64,000 nt of DNA, taken from Hyaloscypha bicolor E (lineage: Eukaryota; Ascomycota; Leotiomycetes; Helotiales; Hyaloscyphaceae). Positions 34,517-46,515 of this stretch are shown piece after piece; within the stretch, counting starts at the first letter, position 1, and every line of letters begins with the position of its first letter. The DNA is taken from NCBI RefSeq assembly GCF_002865645.1, contig NW_020194594.1, forward strand, positions 682,001 to 746,000, written 5' to 3'. Below the pieces are notes generated by a model that ran no database searches, was not told where the DNA came from, and was given only the letters and a program-made list of their open reading frames with translations. Both the position numbers and the translations under genes were made by a program.

Positions 34517-34988
34517 GACTGCAATCTTTGTGTGATGACGAGCTTTGGTTGCCAAGTTGCCAACGAACAAGCTGCAGCTTCGGTAAAAACTCCGCCTCCC
34601 CTACCTTGATATATCTCCGGCTTCTCAGTCCTGGGTTCCGAGTACCCTCCTCACTCATCAGGCGGATATCTGTAGGTCCGAAAACGCGGCTTTACACCCT
34701 TCGAGCAAAGGAGATTTGAAGCCTCAAAGCTGGGGAAAATATTCAACGATAGAGACTTCTCTAGTTTAATGGTGGGTTCGCAGGGAGTAAATTCATCATT
34801 TGCCACATGTATCAGTATGCAGACGAAGCTACAGGGTAGAGCTACAGGGTAGAGGATGAATGCAATATCAAAGTAAAAGCAAGACTTATTACCCACTACC
34901 GACCGTTCATCCGAAAAGTCCACCATAGAACGCCACCCATGCATCCTCAGGTATCGCCCACCAGAAACCCAAAACTAAACGCCATCAC
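34366..34988. other. 3' flank of the kinase gene
   Basis: Contains the last CAACAAA motif copy (34503) and the kinase 3' UTR. A duplicated word GCTACAGGGTAGA sits at about 34828-34853. No gene was seen. Confidence 0.4.
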
Positions 34989-36097
34989 TTAATACTCATA
35001 GCCACCCTGAGCCACGACACCCTGCTGCGCATATCCCCTCTGCTGCATCGGCATCTGAATTCCTTGATGCTGGGGCGGTCTCATAGCACCAGGCAGATCA
35101 TTGAACCAAGGATGCTGCAGCGCATCATGAGCACTGATCCTCAACTCGGGGCGCAACTGCAGCATCCGCTGCAGCAAATCGATACCGCTGGGATCGATCT
35201 GTGGGAGGATCTGCCTCAAGTCCTGCGTAGCGTACATCTGGAAGTTCTGCTTGTATTCGGAGAACTGGGAGATGCCGGGCCAGGTGCGTTCGGAGGGTGT
35301 GCCCATGATGCGGAAGATACGCACGAGTTGGTCTTCGTTGGTTGTGCCGGGAAAGAGCGGACGGCCTGAGTACATTTCTGCCATAATGCAGCCAGCGGAC
35401 CAGATATCGATGCTGGTGTTGTAGGTGCGAGAGCCGAGGAGGACATCGGGGGCACGGTACCAGAGAGTCACGACTTCGTTGGAGAAGGTGTTGACGGGGA
35501 TTCCGAAGGCTCGGGCAAGACCGAAATCGGCGAGCTTGAGTTGCCCTTTGTTGTTGATGAGGAGATTTTGGGGCTTTAGGTCGCGGTGAAGCACTCGGTT
35601 CGTATGGCAGAAGTCAATGCCTTGGAGGAGCTGGTGCATGAAAGATTTGATGGTGATCGGGGGCAATGCTCCTCGCTCGCCTTGTGTGTCCATATACTTC
35701 TTCAGATCCTTATCCATGTATTCGAAGACCAGCATGAGCTTGTTCTCGGTGTGGATGACATCGTGTAGGCTAACAATGTTCTCATGCTTCAGTTCCTTCA
35801 TCAACGAGATCTCACGGATTGCGGTCGAGGGTGTGCCTTCTTCCGAATCGAGGTGGATTTCCTTCAGCGCTACCAGCTCTCCCGTTTGTCGGTTCCGGCC
35901 TTTGAAAACCTGGGCGAGTCAGCAAAGTCCAGCAATTTTGGCAGCAAGATCAGAAGAGCAAGAAGCTATCTATATAGCCTTCCCCCTCATAGCTCCCAGG
36001 CTCACCACCATGTGATCGCATCTAAACGTACCGTAGCATATGTACCCTCGCCCAGCTTCTCCAGCTGCTGGAACGAACTCGGATGTCTCTTGTCCAT
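34989..36097 (-). CDS. phoA: PhoA/Pho85-type cyclin-dependent kinase
   Basis: Two exons, 36097-36032 and 35909-34989, with a 122 bp intron (GTACGT..CCCAG) joining [13 protein letters not shown]; 328 residues. All kinase landmarks are present: glycine loop GEGTYATV (16-23), Lys38 in VALKEI, the cyclin-binding helix PSTAIRE (49-55), HRDLKPQN (130-137), DFGLARAFG (150-158) and [14 protein letters not shown] instead of APEV is a Pho85-type signature. A Gln/Pro/Gly-rich tail follows. Pho85/PhoA kinases pair with several cyclins to control phosphate response, polarity and development. The start [12 protein letters not shown] matches known orthologues. The same frame stays open upstream for 119 codons to an ATG at 36454, so a longer form is possible. 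It is divergent to the septin-like gene. Confidence 0.93.
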
Positions 36098-36786
36098 GGC
36101 CGCGGTGGGTTCCTCCTTGCCGAGGTTCTGTAGACTGATAGTACTGGGTACCGAGACAGAAAGCCGCTGCAATTTGGGCGAAGGCGGAAATGTGCGGAAG
36201 GGAGGACGGGGTGAAGGACGTTCTCGCGATGTGAACTTGGGGTCGAAAAGCAGGGAGGCTGGAGTGATGATCTTGTCGAGAATTGCTAACGTGGCCTTCG
36301 ACCCGTACAATGAAGCCGTTGTGAGGTCGGGTGGTGGTGCTTCGCGAAAAGGCGTCGAGCAGGCTCGAGGTTGATAGTCGCCCCGTATTGCCTCTTTTGA
36401 CTCAGAAGGCGATGGCCCCATGAAGGAACATGGGGGTTGGTCTGGCATTGTCATTGGGCTGGATGAGCGCTTAATTCAACAAGCCGGCGCTTCAATTGTC
36501 CGCGGCGCACCGCCAGCACTTTAGCGGTTGCTTAGGTAAGGCAACGTAAGCGCCTGAGTGCCTTATATTTAGTCAGGCAGCTCTCCGCAGGCACCGCTTA
36601 CGATAGGCGGTGGCTGGCATATGAGGGGTACAGCACAGGCAGCATGACCTCGTGTCTGACAGCGGATCCAACCTCGTCCTTGGTCTGAATATCCTCAACA
36701 TTCTCCCACGGCGACTGCACCAGGATCGGAGCACGATATGACCACAATACACACACCCTGTTCTTGAATGCCCTGTCTCTTACAAT
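36098..36786. promoter_or_regulatory. Shared upstream region of phoA and the septin-like gene
   Basis: Two genes diverge from here. If the longer kinase start at 36454 is used, the true gap is 332 bp; otherwise 689 bp. The part from 36098 to 36454 is open in the kinase frame (Pro/Ser-rich) and may be a 5' UTR or an N-terminal extension. No motif was identified with confidence. Confidence 0.5.
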
Positions 36787-39150
36787 ATGCGGCCTCTGCC
36801 TGGTGACGATGCCTTCACCGCACGCTCTCGGAGTGGGAGCGCGGCCGATAATGAAACAACTCCCCTCGCAAGTCGATCCCAACCTCCGCAGATGACCTAC
36901 TTCATAGCAGACGAGAAGACGATGGAAGCTTCCCAGAGCCATTCTCCAACTATGCTACCAAAGCACCGAGATTTCTCCAAGAGCAGCACTTACGGTGTTG
37001 AGAGCCTTGAAACCACGATAAGCTCTTTGGCTCATGATAGCGACGAGTCGGAGGAGAAGGTGCGGCGAGCAAGGCAGAACTGGAAGAAGCATCTCAGACA
37101 GCAGACACCGACTCGAGCGGAGGAGGGCCTGCCGGAATCGACCTCTCCATCCTTGAAATCCTCGGGCGATGTCAGCGGGAATGTCTCTCCCTCGCATCAA
37201 CGCCGATCCTCCCAAGCTACGATATCAAGACCCTTCACACCTCTCTCTTTCGGATCACCAGCTCCCGCATCGGTCATGAGCAGTCCGAACTCTCGCAGAA
37301 ATTCAGATGCAGGATCGTACATGGATGATATTGCCAGTCAGGCCATTGTGTCGAGTGGAGATGAGGACCGGGATGTCGGGTCGGAGTTAATAGATAGTGG
37401 GAGTGCGCCCCAACTGGTCATGCCGAGTATCAAGATGCCAAGTAGAAGGCCATTTACGGAAAGAGGAAAGAATATGGGAAGGCTCAAGGTGTTGATTGCC
37501 GGTGATTCTGGTGTGTATCCTGCCATTACCCCGCGTTTCCAGACTGACTCGTCTCAGGTGTTGGCAAAACCTCCCTCATCAAAGCCATTGTCCAAACTTG
37601 CGAAGATATTGTCCATGTCGACCCCTTATCCGCGACACCGATTGCGGCACCGGAGACGAAGCGGAAGAGTTCAAGGGCAAAATCGAGGAGTGGAAGTTCG
37701 GATCTACAATCCACGACACAAATCACTGAAGTTTATGCAAGTACGAGGGCATATCCAGCTTGGCTTTCCGGTTTAGAAGAGAGCCGAATTCTGCGAAGGC
37801 GGAAAAGCATGGGAGACTCGGTTTTGGAGAGGAATTTGTGCTTTGTTGATACCCCTGGTTACGGCAATAAAACTTCAGTGAGTAATCTGATCCCCCACCC
37901 CATGATTCTGCTAATAGCTCGTAGTGCTTAGAGTGTATCACCCCCGTCGTCGACTACGTTGAGTCTCATTTCAAGAAAACGTCTAATTTCGAAGGCTTGA
38001 GCGAGTTAGAGATGGTCAATATGCTTTCTGGGAATGGTGGATCTCAGGTCGATGTGGTGTTATACATTATTTCAAACAGTGCGGGGCTTAATAATCCTCT
38101 TCTATCCCATACTGACGACTAGCAGGAGTCAAACCCGTCGATATCGAATATCTCCGACGTCTTTCTCATCTGACAAACGTAATTCCATTGCTTGCAGGAT
38201 CCGAGGCTTACTCCGAGGAGCAAATATCATCAACCAAAGAGCACATCTTGAGCGAACTCCAGGCAGCAAATATTCGGCCCTTCCTCTTTGGTCTGAACCC
38301 TGAATTCGCCCAACATACTTCGTACCCATCAGCTCCTTACGCAATTTCGACGACACCTTCTAAGGACCACGACACTATGGACGCTAGTCTCCTCATGTCA
38401 CCAGACTATGTCCAGCCATTAATACAATCCGAACTCCAAGCACTGGTCACCCAGATGTTCGACCGTGACACTATATCCTGGCTGCGACATTCAGCTGCAA
38501 AGAAATTCGTCCAATGGCGAGCTTCTTCTACTCCTGTCTCAAAGCCACAGTCCCTCTATCAACCACTTTCTTCCTCCTGTTCATCTCAAGTTCTCACTGC
38601 ACCAGTGGGAGCGACAACCTCCTACGCATTGGCAAGAATCACCGATCACACCCAGCGAGAAGAACGCATCGCGCAAGTGCGGCTTGCAAACTGGGCTGCA
38701 GACCTCCAACGCAGTCTCCAGAATGAGCGAGCTCGCTTCGATGCCCTGGCCAGGAGCGAACGAGCAGTATGGCTCACCGAACGACTTGGCGAATGCGTCC
38801 AAGACGGAACCATTGTCCCGGTTTCACAGGCCCGGAAAGAGCTGACATCTCCACAATTCGACTCTGGATCCGGAGCACTGGTGAAGCAAGGGACATACAC
38901 TCGACGTCGAGAGCGCGAGCGAGACATGCGTGGAGAACTGGATGTCAACGATCCCCTGGGCCTTCTCAAGTTAAATGAGGAGATGAAGCGAAGAGGATGG
39001 GTGGTGTTGAAGATCGGTATCCTGGGCGGCATTGCATTCTGGATCACGAGGTCTCTGCAAAGTGCTGAGGCACAGGGTGGGTGGTGGAGCTTTGGTGGCT
39101 CGTCAGGATTGAATCTCAGGGATAGGCTTGAGCTGTGGTGGTTGATGTAG
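36787..39150 (+). CDS. Divergent septin-like GTPase with C-terminal membrane anchor
   Basis: Four exons: 36787-37510, 37558-37877, 37925-38078 and 38126-39150. The introns are 47 bp each. Joins restore GDSG|VGKTSLI, YGNKTS|CLECITP and IISNR|VKPVDIEYL, giving 740 residues. Residues 1-235 are a Ser-rich, probably disordered extension. The GTPase core follows: P-loop GDSGVGKTS (239-247), DTPGYG (G3), and the septin-like VDVVLYIISNRVKPVDIEYL then RRLSHLTNVIPLL. Where septins have AKAD (G4), this protein has AGSE, so guanine selectivity is doubtful. Near the end, WVVLKIGILGGIAFWI (from 691) is a likely membrane helix. Septins polymerise at septa and tips. This looks like a filamentous-fungus-specific divergent septin group (AspE- or AspF-like); the exact group is uncertain. 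Confidence 0.88.
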
Positions 39151-39597
39151 ATGGCGGTAGCGATATATGAAACATTGGGTTTTTTGGGGATTTGGGGTTG
39201 GGAGATATCTTCGCTCTGATTTTTTGCATGCGTGGAAGGCTGAGGGCGAAGAGATTGGTAATAGGTGTTAGGGGATTGCGCATGGTTGGAGTATTTCATC
39301 TCTTCTCATAGTATAGCCGGTTACGTAGAGATGATAAGTAAATGAAGAAATTCAGATGAAGCTGGTGGGATATTTAGTGCGTTGGCACGTTTGAGATAGT
39401 GATACTGTGAGGTTTGAGCTCTTGTCTGTGTTTTTTTTTTTTAGCTCCCCAACATCGGACAACCATATAAAGTTATCAAAGTGGCCTTGATATCCATCAT
39501 ATCCCCGAGCGATCGAAATCAAGTTCTCGCTAAGCATCAGCATCGCCAACCAAACAAAGGTTTGTAGAACAGTCATCTAATCTCCTCCTCACCTCAT
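39151..39597. other. 3' flank between convergent units
   Basis: Holds the septin-like gene 3' UTR and a 13-base T run near 39430. No gene was seen. Confidence 0.4.
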
Positions 39598-40346
39598 CTA
39601 CAGCATTGCTTCAATATTCTCAGTATCATACCCATATAGCCAGTAAAGTTGATCACTCTCTTTCATCCAACCCTCTCTTGCGAAAGGGTCATCCGGCCCC
39701 ATATGCATTCCCAACACACTCAATTCTCTGAACCCGAGCAGTATCCCGTCGAGTAAGGATCTGCATAGCATTTCCAAAATTGCTCATGGTATTGCTTTCT
39801 TGATTGCGATTGCGAGGGTAGCAGCATCTTCAAGAGAGAGCGATCCTCCTTGCCCACCATTCGGCTTCGAAGCATGCGCCGTATCACCGATAATCACACC
39901 CTCTCGACTTCCGTTAGGAATGTCTCGAGCTCGGGCATAGCTTGGAATCTAGTACCTCATCAGTTGTTGATTGCCATACTGCTGGGAAATATCGACTTAC
40001 AGCCAGCAATTCAAACCATGCAATAGGTCTCAGTAACCAATCCATGCACAACATTGGGATATACCTCCGAAGCATAAGGTTTTATTATCTTTCTCAACTC
40101 CTCCTTATCCTCGCCCAGTACTCTCCACTCCATTGATCCATGCAAAGAACCTCACCACCTCGACTCTCATCTGTAGGTCCAAGTGCAAACTGTCCCGCAG
40201 GACCAGGGAAAATACTCGGTAACGGGAATTCGAAAGCGCACTGTCGAAGTCTTGCTCGCTTCTGGTGCTGGGCGATAGCAAATCTGTCTCACTAGCGGGG
40301 GCGAGAGTTGACGCTGTATCTTATAGTAGTAGGCGATAAAGCAATG
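39598..40346 (-). pseudogene. FAD-dependent monooxygenase relic
   Basis: Minus-strand reading shows pieces of an aromatic/FAD monooxygenase in order: FEFPLPSIFPGPAGQFALGP, then WRVLGEDKEELRKIIKPYAS, then REGVIIGDTAHASKPNGGQG followed by GSLSLEDAATLA (the conserved GD...P.GGQG flavin-binding motif), then a tail ending GWMKESDQLYWLYGYDTENI before a TAG at 39598-39600. The pieces need a frameshift near 40125-40140, a possible intron (GTAAGTCG..TACTAG, about 39952-40004), and pass a TGA near 39785. The N-terminal Rossmann part is missing. The gene is therefore truncated and broken, at the edge of the repeat block. Confidence 0.65.
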
Positions 40347-40622
40347 CATTGGAGTCGCAGCCACTAGGATGCTTATAGTCGATAATCGGGGAGAGGCAGT
40401 TTACACGCATTGTTTCGATCTGCCAGTCCACTCGCCATGGGATTTCTATTGGAGCGCGTCATGGGTGCCCATATGGCTGGCTATCTTCAAAAGGTGCGGG
40501 GTTCATTCGCGTCGTGGCGGGGTTAAGTGCACGGCTATGCCATACCCATGGCCACCAATGATGCGCCCTATAAATTCTGTACAAAGCCCATCGGAGGCCG
40601 CCTTAGGCAGCTAAAAAGACTA

Positions 40623-41144
40623 ATAGTCGGACTTGACGTCGCGCTAAAGGGGTCTTTCCATCCAGTCGGGGAAAGCGAGATGTCCCGTTTCGGCCTTTTT
40701 TACCTTCTAAAAAAACGATATTAGGAACTAGCTATAGGAAATCTAATTAATACGTTTTATTCGCGATCTCATAGTTACCTATTGCATACTTAAGGGCTAA
40801 AGTTTTAAGAAAAAGAATAAAAATTTATAATTAAGCAAAAGTCGTAGATATAATACTCGCGAAGCGGTCGCAAATAAATAATTCTTACGATTTTTGTATT
40901 TCTCGCGATTTAATTATTAAAACTTTAATAACTCTCTACTTATATCTTTTTTTAAGATTTAGAGAATCGTATCTAGTTTATAAGGCTTATATTTTTAATT
41001 CTATTACTTAGAATTATTTAAAAAGATTAAAGTTTCAAGTTATTCAAGATTTTATTTAGTGCGGGACATCTCGCTTTCTCGGGACAACTCGCTTTCCCCG
41101 ACTAAAGGGAAGGGCCCCTTTAGCGCGACGTCAAGTCAGACTAT
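40623..41144. mobile_element. 522 bp TIR element, non-autonomous
   Basis: The arms (40623-40692 and about 41059-41144) are inverted copies: ATAGTCKGACTTGACGTCGC then GCTAAAGGGG, and AGTCGGGGAAAGCGAGATGTCCCG. The right arm has an additional copy of the last word. TA flanks both ends (40621-40622 and 41145-41146). The centre is AT-rich with no reading frame. The arms are GC-rich and little changed while the centre looks RIP-degraded. Confidence 0.78.
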
Positions 41145-41146
41145 TA

Positions 41147-41379
41147 ATGGACAAAAAAAACAAAAAACAAAAAAAAAGCCCGTCGGATTTTGCTAATGGC
41201 AAATTGACAGGCCGTTGGGACGACTCTATAATCGGAGGCAGCATTCACATATTCATCTTCAATGAATTATCCTACCTCCATCTCCTCTTCGAGTGGGAGA
41301 ACCTCCCCACAGAGTCTGACGCGAGTAACGAGACAACTGGCATAAGTCTGTGTTTTCAGGCCGGTTTGAAGCGATATTA
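41147..41379. other. Spacer between two TIR elements
   Basis: An A-rich tract (41150-41180) followed by sequence of ordinary composition; a short plus-strand frame here is unrecognised. Confidence 0.35.
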
Positions 41380-44300
41380 CGGGCTCCTTTAAGGACGCTA
41401 CGGCATCTATTATTTTTTTCGCAAAATCAAAATTGCGATATTTTAAAAATATGAGATTATTAATAATCTAAGTAATTCCTATAGTAGAATATAATTAAAA
41501 CAGTCGATCTATATGGTATTTTATCGCATTCTATGGTGGGAATGTAATAGGGTGGGAAAATTAATAAAATACACGTGACATGCCCCCTTGTGACTACTAG
41601 GCTACTGGCATACTTCTTTCATATTTCTGTTCCTTTATTATTATCTTTAATTCCTTAATCTTTTATTATTAATCTCTTTATAATGCCTTATTTAAGGATT
41701 AATATTGACTATTATTAAGCCCATATCCTTTATTTAATTAGGTAATAATTATTATATAACGAGATTATAGAGAGGCTAAAGCACGACTTTAATATTAATA
41801 TTTCCCCTAGAACTTTACGTAATAGGCTTTCCGATTAGAAAGCACCTTCCTAGTATTTGATATTTAAGCCTTCTCCTCAGATAAAGACTCTTATTGCCTG
41901 GTTCTTTTATAATATTCATATAACTAATACTAATATACTTGCCAACCTCCAGAGCTTAGGATATAATATTCCTAATTTACGACTATTATAACATGCTTGC
42001 TAAGCTATGGGCCTTCGATATCGAATGCTTAATTCGTATATTGAGCTAGAAAAGAAGTAATTATACTATATTCTCAAGTAATATATAATTAATAAAGGCC
42101 TATAAGATAATACTAGAAGTTATGGCTACCGGCTTCTATATACTTATCTTAACTCCCTAGGAGATAGCTAGAAGTTTTCTAGGAATAGAATAGCTTCTAT
42201 AATACAGGAACTTAATCCAGAAAGCATATAATATTACTGGGAAGAGATAAAGGCAGCTAGGGGAGAATATAATATTTATAGGCCAAACTTTGTTTAGTCT
42301 ATTAATAGCTATTATAAGGTAAGTATAATATATACTTAACTTTAAAAATCATTATTTTAATAACTACTAATCCGTTTACTTAGCTATGATTTTGTGGAAT
42401 TGAGATATATACCGGTATTAATACCTACTTATAGTTTATACCTTGGATTTATATTAGAATCTCAAATAGCTGTATTATAAGTAGTAGTATTTCCTAATTT
42501 GGTACGGATATATTCCCTTGAAAATGCCAATATTCACTTAGTTATAATCCCGGCTATATAATTCTGTAGTATTATAGAGAACTAGTTATTTGAATTATAC
42601 TTAATTTAGGTAATAAAACCCCTGAATCTTTATATTATATTATTTTTTTGGCCTGATTAATATTATACTAATATATACTTACTTATATTACTTTCTAGGT
42701 TACTATCCTAGTTTAATACCTTGATTTAGTAGACGAAATAGAGGTTATTTCACTCTATATTTAATTGGATAGAGGGTGCGAAATGCCTATAGTTATAGAT
42801 ACCTATTATATTCTCTATAAAGCAACGTATTAGATAAGGGATATTAATTCATATTAGTTTTTAGATCTCTATTAGTTCGGGACTAGTATAACTAATTAAT
42901 ATATTAAGGTATAGTAGGAATAAATTACAAAGGTAATTTATTTATACTAATTCTATATAGACTTATTTAATTAGCTAATATTATATAGGGTATACTAAAT
43001 AAATAGAAGATATTTTTTAAGTAACTATACTCTTAAAGGCTTTATTCTTGCAAGCTTCTCCCCGATTATATAGCTATGCTTTTTGTCTATTTGCCTATTA
43101 TACGAGAGTAAATTAAGGAGTTTATTCGGGTATAGAATATCTATTTAATTAGGAAATAGCCTAATTATCTATATATTATTCCTAATTAATCTTTCCAGAA
43201 CTATATATTTTCAGAGTAAATAGGAGTCAGGGACTATGGAATTTCTATTAATATTAATAAATTAAACAAGCTATATAAAGGATATACTAGCTATAATAAA
43301 GACGTATATTTACCGGAGGTTATACTTGAGTAGTATAAGTAAGAGCTTAAGGATACCGGCTTTATTCTCCTAATTATAGAGTCTATATATAACTCGAATA
43401 GAGATCTGAATTACCTGAGTGCCTATATATATTTAAGGGAATTAATTACTAACTACCTAATTAATACGAAGAATACTCGTCCAAAGCTAGGGCTTTTATT
43501 AATATCCAAGGGTATATATAATTGGAATCTATTACTAGAGGTAGCTATAGAACTAGAAGAGGCAAGGCTAAAGGATTATAATAATTAAAATGGTATTTAG
43601 TTCGTTAATAAAGGGAGAGATACTAGCTATAGAGATAAAGATCTTATTTATATTAGCTCTAATAATAAAGCGGAGGTTGAAAATAATATAGAGGATACTA
43701 GATTTATTATAGATAGTATTACTTTTAATAGGGCAAATAGTAATTAGGTTATAAATAGTTAAGAGTATAGGCAGTTTATAAATAATGAATACGTATCTGA
43801 GCCTAAAGCAGAGAAGGAGGATAATCTAGAAATTCCTCCTATAAATATTAGATAGTTTATCCAGTAATAGAGAAGCTAAACGGAGACATATTAATATATA
43901 TCCTAAAGAAAGAACTAGCTAAAAATATTAATATTTGCTAAAGTAATTAAATATAGAAGTTAATAATAGTTTGCTTAATAAGTCAAATTTATATAGTTAC
44001 AGGTAGTTTAATATTAAAAGGTTATATAATTTACCTTCTTAAAAAATCGACCTTTACTTCTTTATTTTTTATATCTCCTATAATTATATTATTAACTTAT
44101 TATTTTAGTAATAAGAATTCTATAATATGAATCAAATTCTTTATTAATACTAGCTTTATTAAATTAATAGTTCTTGAGAACTTTTGAAGTAATTACAAGA
44201 TATATTTAGTAAAAATATCTCTTTATATATAGAATTTAATTTTTCTTCTTTAATTCCTATAACTCCTTACTTAATATTCTATAGCCCCTAGTATAGGAAA

Positions 44301-46513
44301 CCATGTTTTAAATAATAATAATACTAGGGATAAATAAAATAAATCCAATTTTAATTTATACTAAGGGATATTCCTTATAGTTCTTGTATTTATTTCTTTT
44401 TATATATTAGTAATATACTATTATTAATAATCTTCAAAATAGGTCCCTAGTATATAAATTATTAAAGGAAAAAGTTATAGGAATATAGGCTAAAGAATTA
44501 AAATAATATTAATATATTATAGTTCTATTTTACTAATTATCTTTATATTACTATTTACTAAACTACTAGATTTATTAGCTATACTTTCCTTCTAATATTC
44601 GATATAAATTAAATTCTTATTCTTTTATTCCTAAATATTTATAATAGATAATATTAATCTATAGAACTCTTATTTTATATAAAAGGTACTATATCCCCCC
44701 TTTATAATAAAGTATTTATTATGCGATATAATTAACCCTACTACTTTTCCTCCGACTCCTATTACTCCTATATTAATTATTATATTAGACAGTATATTAT
44801 TTTCTAGTTAAACCTAACTTCAAAATACTATTACCTAATTATTAAGAGATTAAGGAATTAATATCTTAGCTAATTCCTATTCTTTTTATTATCCCCCGGA
44901 TATAGATCTCTTAAAAGAGGTCCTTAAGGCAGAAGTACGTAAGAGAAGGCAGCAGGCTAAACTCGAATATTTAGAGCAATTATATAGTAATTTTTATTAG
45001 GAAGCTTAGGGCAAAAGTATATATCCGTTTATTTAATTCCTAATATTAATATATTATTTACTAATTTTATTAAGTTCGGCCCAGAAAAGGAGTAAAGCCT
45101 TTAGATCTCTTATTCTCGGCCAGGAAATATATATAAAGGCCTTTAGTAAGGGTAAATTAATGATTCCTCTTACTTCTATTATTGAAAAACAATACAAGGT
45201 CCTTATTTCTATTATACTATATATATATGAAATAGAAAAGATCAAAAGTAGCTTTACTAGGAGAAGTATACCTGCTTTAACTATAAAGAAGTTCCTTAGT
45301 TTAGAAGAGTACCGGGAGGCTTAAATTATTCAAATTGAGCTATAAAGTATAGAATAGTTTAATATATATATAAAGCTTACTTATAGAAATATTACTTTAC
45401 TAATATTGTTTTTTACTATAGTTAAAAACTAGTATATAAGAAATTTGCTATATATTTAGCCAAGGCTTTTTTATTATTAATTCCATTACTTGAAGACTAG
45501 GAGCTTAATTAATGAATTATAATCTTAGAATACGTAAATAGAGTTTCTTTTATAAGTAAAGTAAGCTAGTATTTATTAGTATCCTAATAAAATTAGTACT
45601 AATATAATTAGGTTTAGCTAAAGAACAAAAATAAGAGAATTAATTATATAACTAATCTTATATATAAAGCTGAAAAAGATATTAATGGCTTATTATCTTA
45701 TTTTAGCTAATTAAATAAGAGTATACTAAAGTATATTTATCTTGTATTTAATTAAGATATTAATAAAATTCAAGAAAGAGATAACGAGATTCAGGATAAG
45801 TATAAAAGGAGAAATAGAGAGATGCCTTTACTAAATTATATCCCTTTTTTAGGGGGATCTCCTGATATTACCCCTAATATAATATCTATATCTATGGCTA
45901 TATCTATGGTATCTTCTTTACCTGCTTTGACTCCTAATTAACAAATCGAAGCTATATGGGAGAAGGTTTCTCCTGCAGAGAATGGGAATGGGTCAGGTGA
46001 TGACCTTAATTCGGACGATATGCCTGCGCTAGAAGCTAGAATTACGGTTTCTCCTGCTCCTGATCCTACTCCTGATCCTGCTTCTATACCTAGTAAGTTA
46101 ATAGATTTAAATATACTAGTAGATCTGACGTTTTTACTAGCGTTCGCTCCCGCTCCCGCTCTACCCACTCAACGTCCTCTGAAGTCTATATTAAAGAGGA
46201 AGCGGGAGGTGATTATATCAAGCGATGACGATGATAATTCAGATCTTGATGATGGAGAGAAGGAATTACCAGGGGATGGTAATTATAGGCCGGGGAATAG
46301 GCCATTAAAACATAGGGGAAATCGGGGGCAGTTCAAATCAGCGAGGACAGAGTAATATTATTAGGGCATTTGACTATGATACATGGGATTTGTTTATTTG
46401 GCCATAATTAGGTGTGTTTTCTATATAAATACGGCCAAAAAAAAAATCGCGATTCATTAATTTTGATTTTCCAAAAATAATAATAGATGCCTTAGCGTCG
46501 CTAAATCAACCCG
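41380..46513 (+). mobile_element. 5.1 kb TIR DNA transposon, RIP-degraded
   Basis: The left end reads CGGGCTCCTTTAAGGACGCT then ACGGCATCTATTATTTTTTTCGCAAAATCAAAATT. The right end is the inverted copy (46441-46513), sharing GACGCTAMGGCATCTATTAT and AAAATCAAAATT. TA flanks both ends (41378-41379 and 46514-46515). Between them lies one very AT-rich coding relic and, at 45930-46355, a less degraded plus-strand segment. Confidence 0.75.
42140..46355 (+). pseudogene. Integrase-core transposase relic of the 5.1 kb element
   Basis: At 42240-42315 a frame reads ARGEYNIYRPNFV-stop-SINSYYK. This resembles 'RRGEYIVPGPNFIWSIDGYxKL' of fungal transposon proteins with an integrase-type catalytic core, and the stop fits a TGG-to-TAG change. 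From 42378 the text FVELRYIPVL continues the same family pattern. The last part (about 45940-46355) is open, acidic and basic in turn, with PAPDPTPDPA repeats and a tail LKSILKRKREVIISSDDDD. Most of the frame is destroyed by stop codons, so no activity is expected. The family name is uncertain. Confidence 0.5.
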
Positions 46514-46515
46514 TA

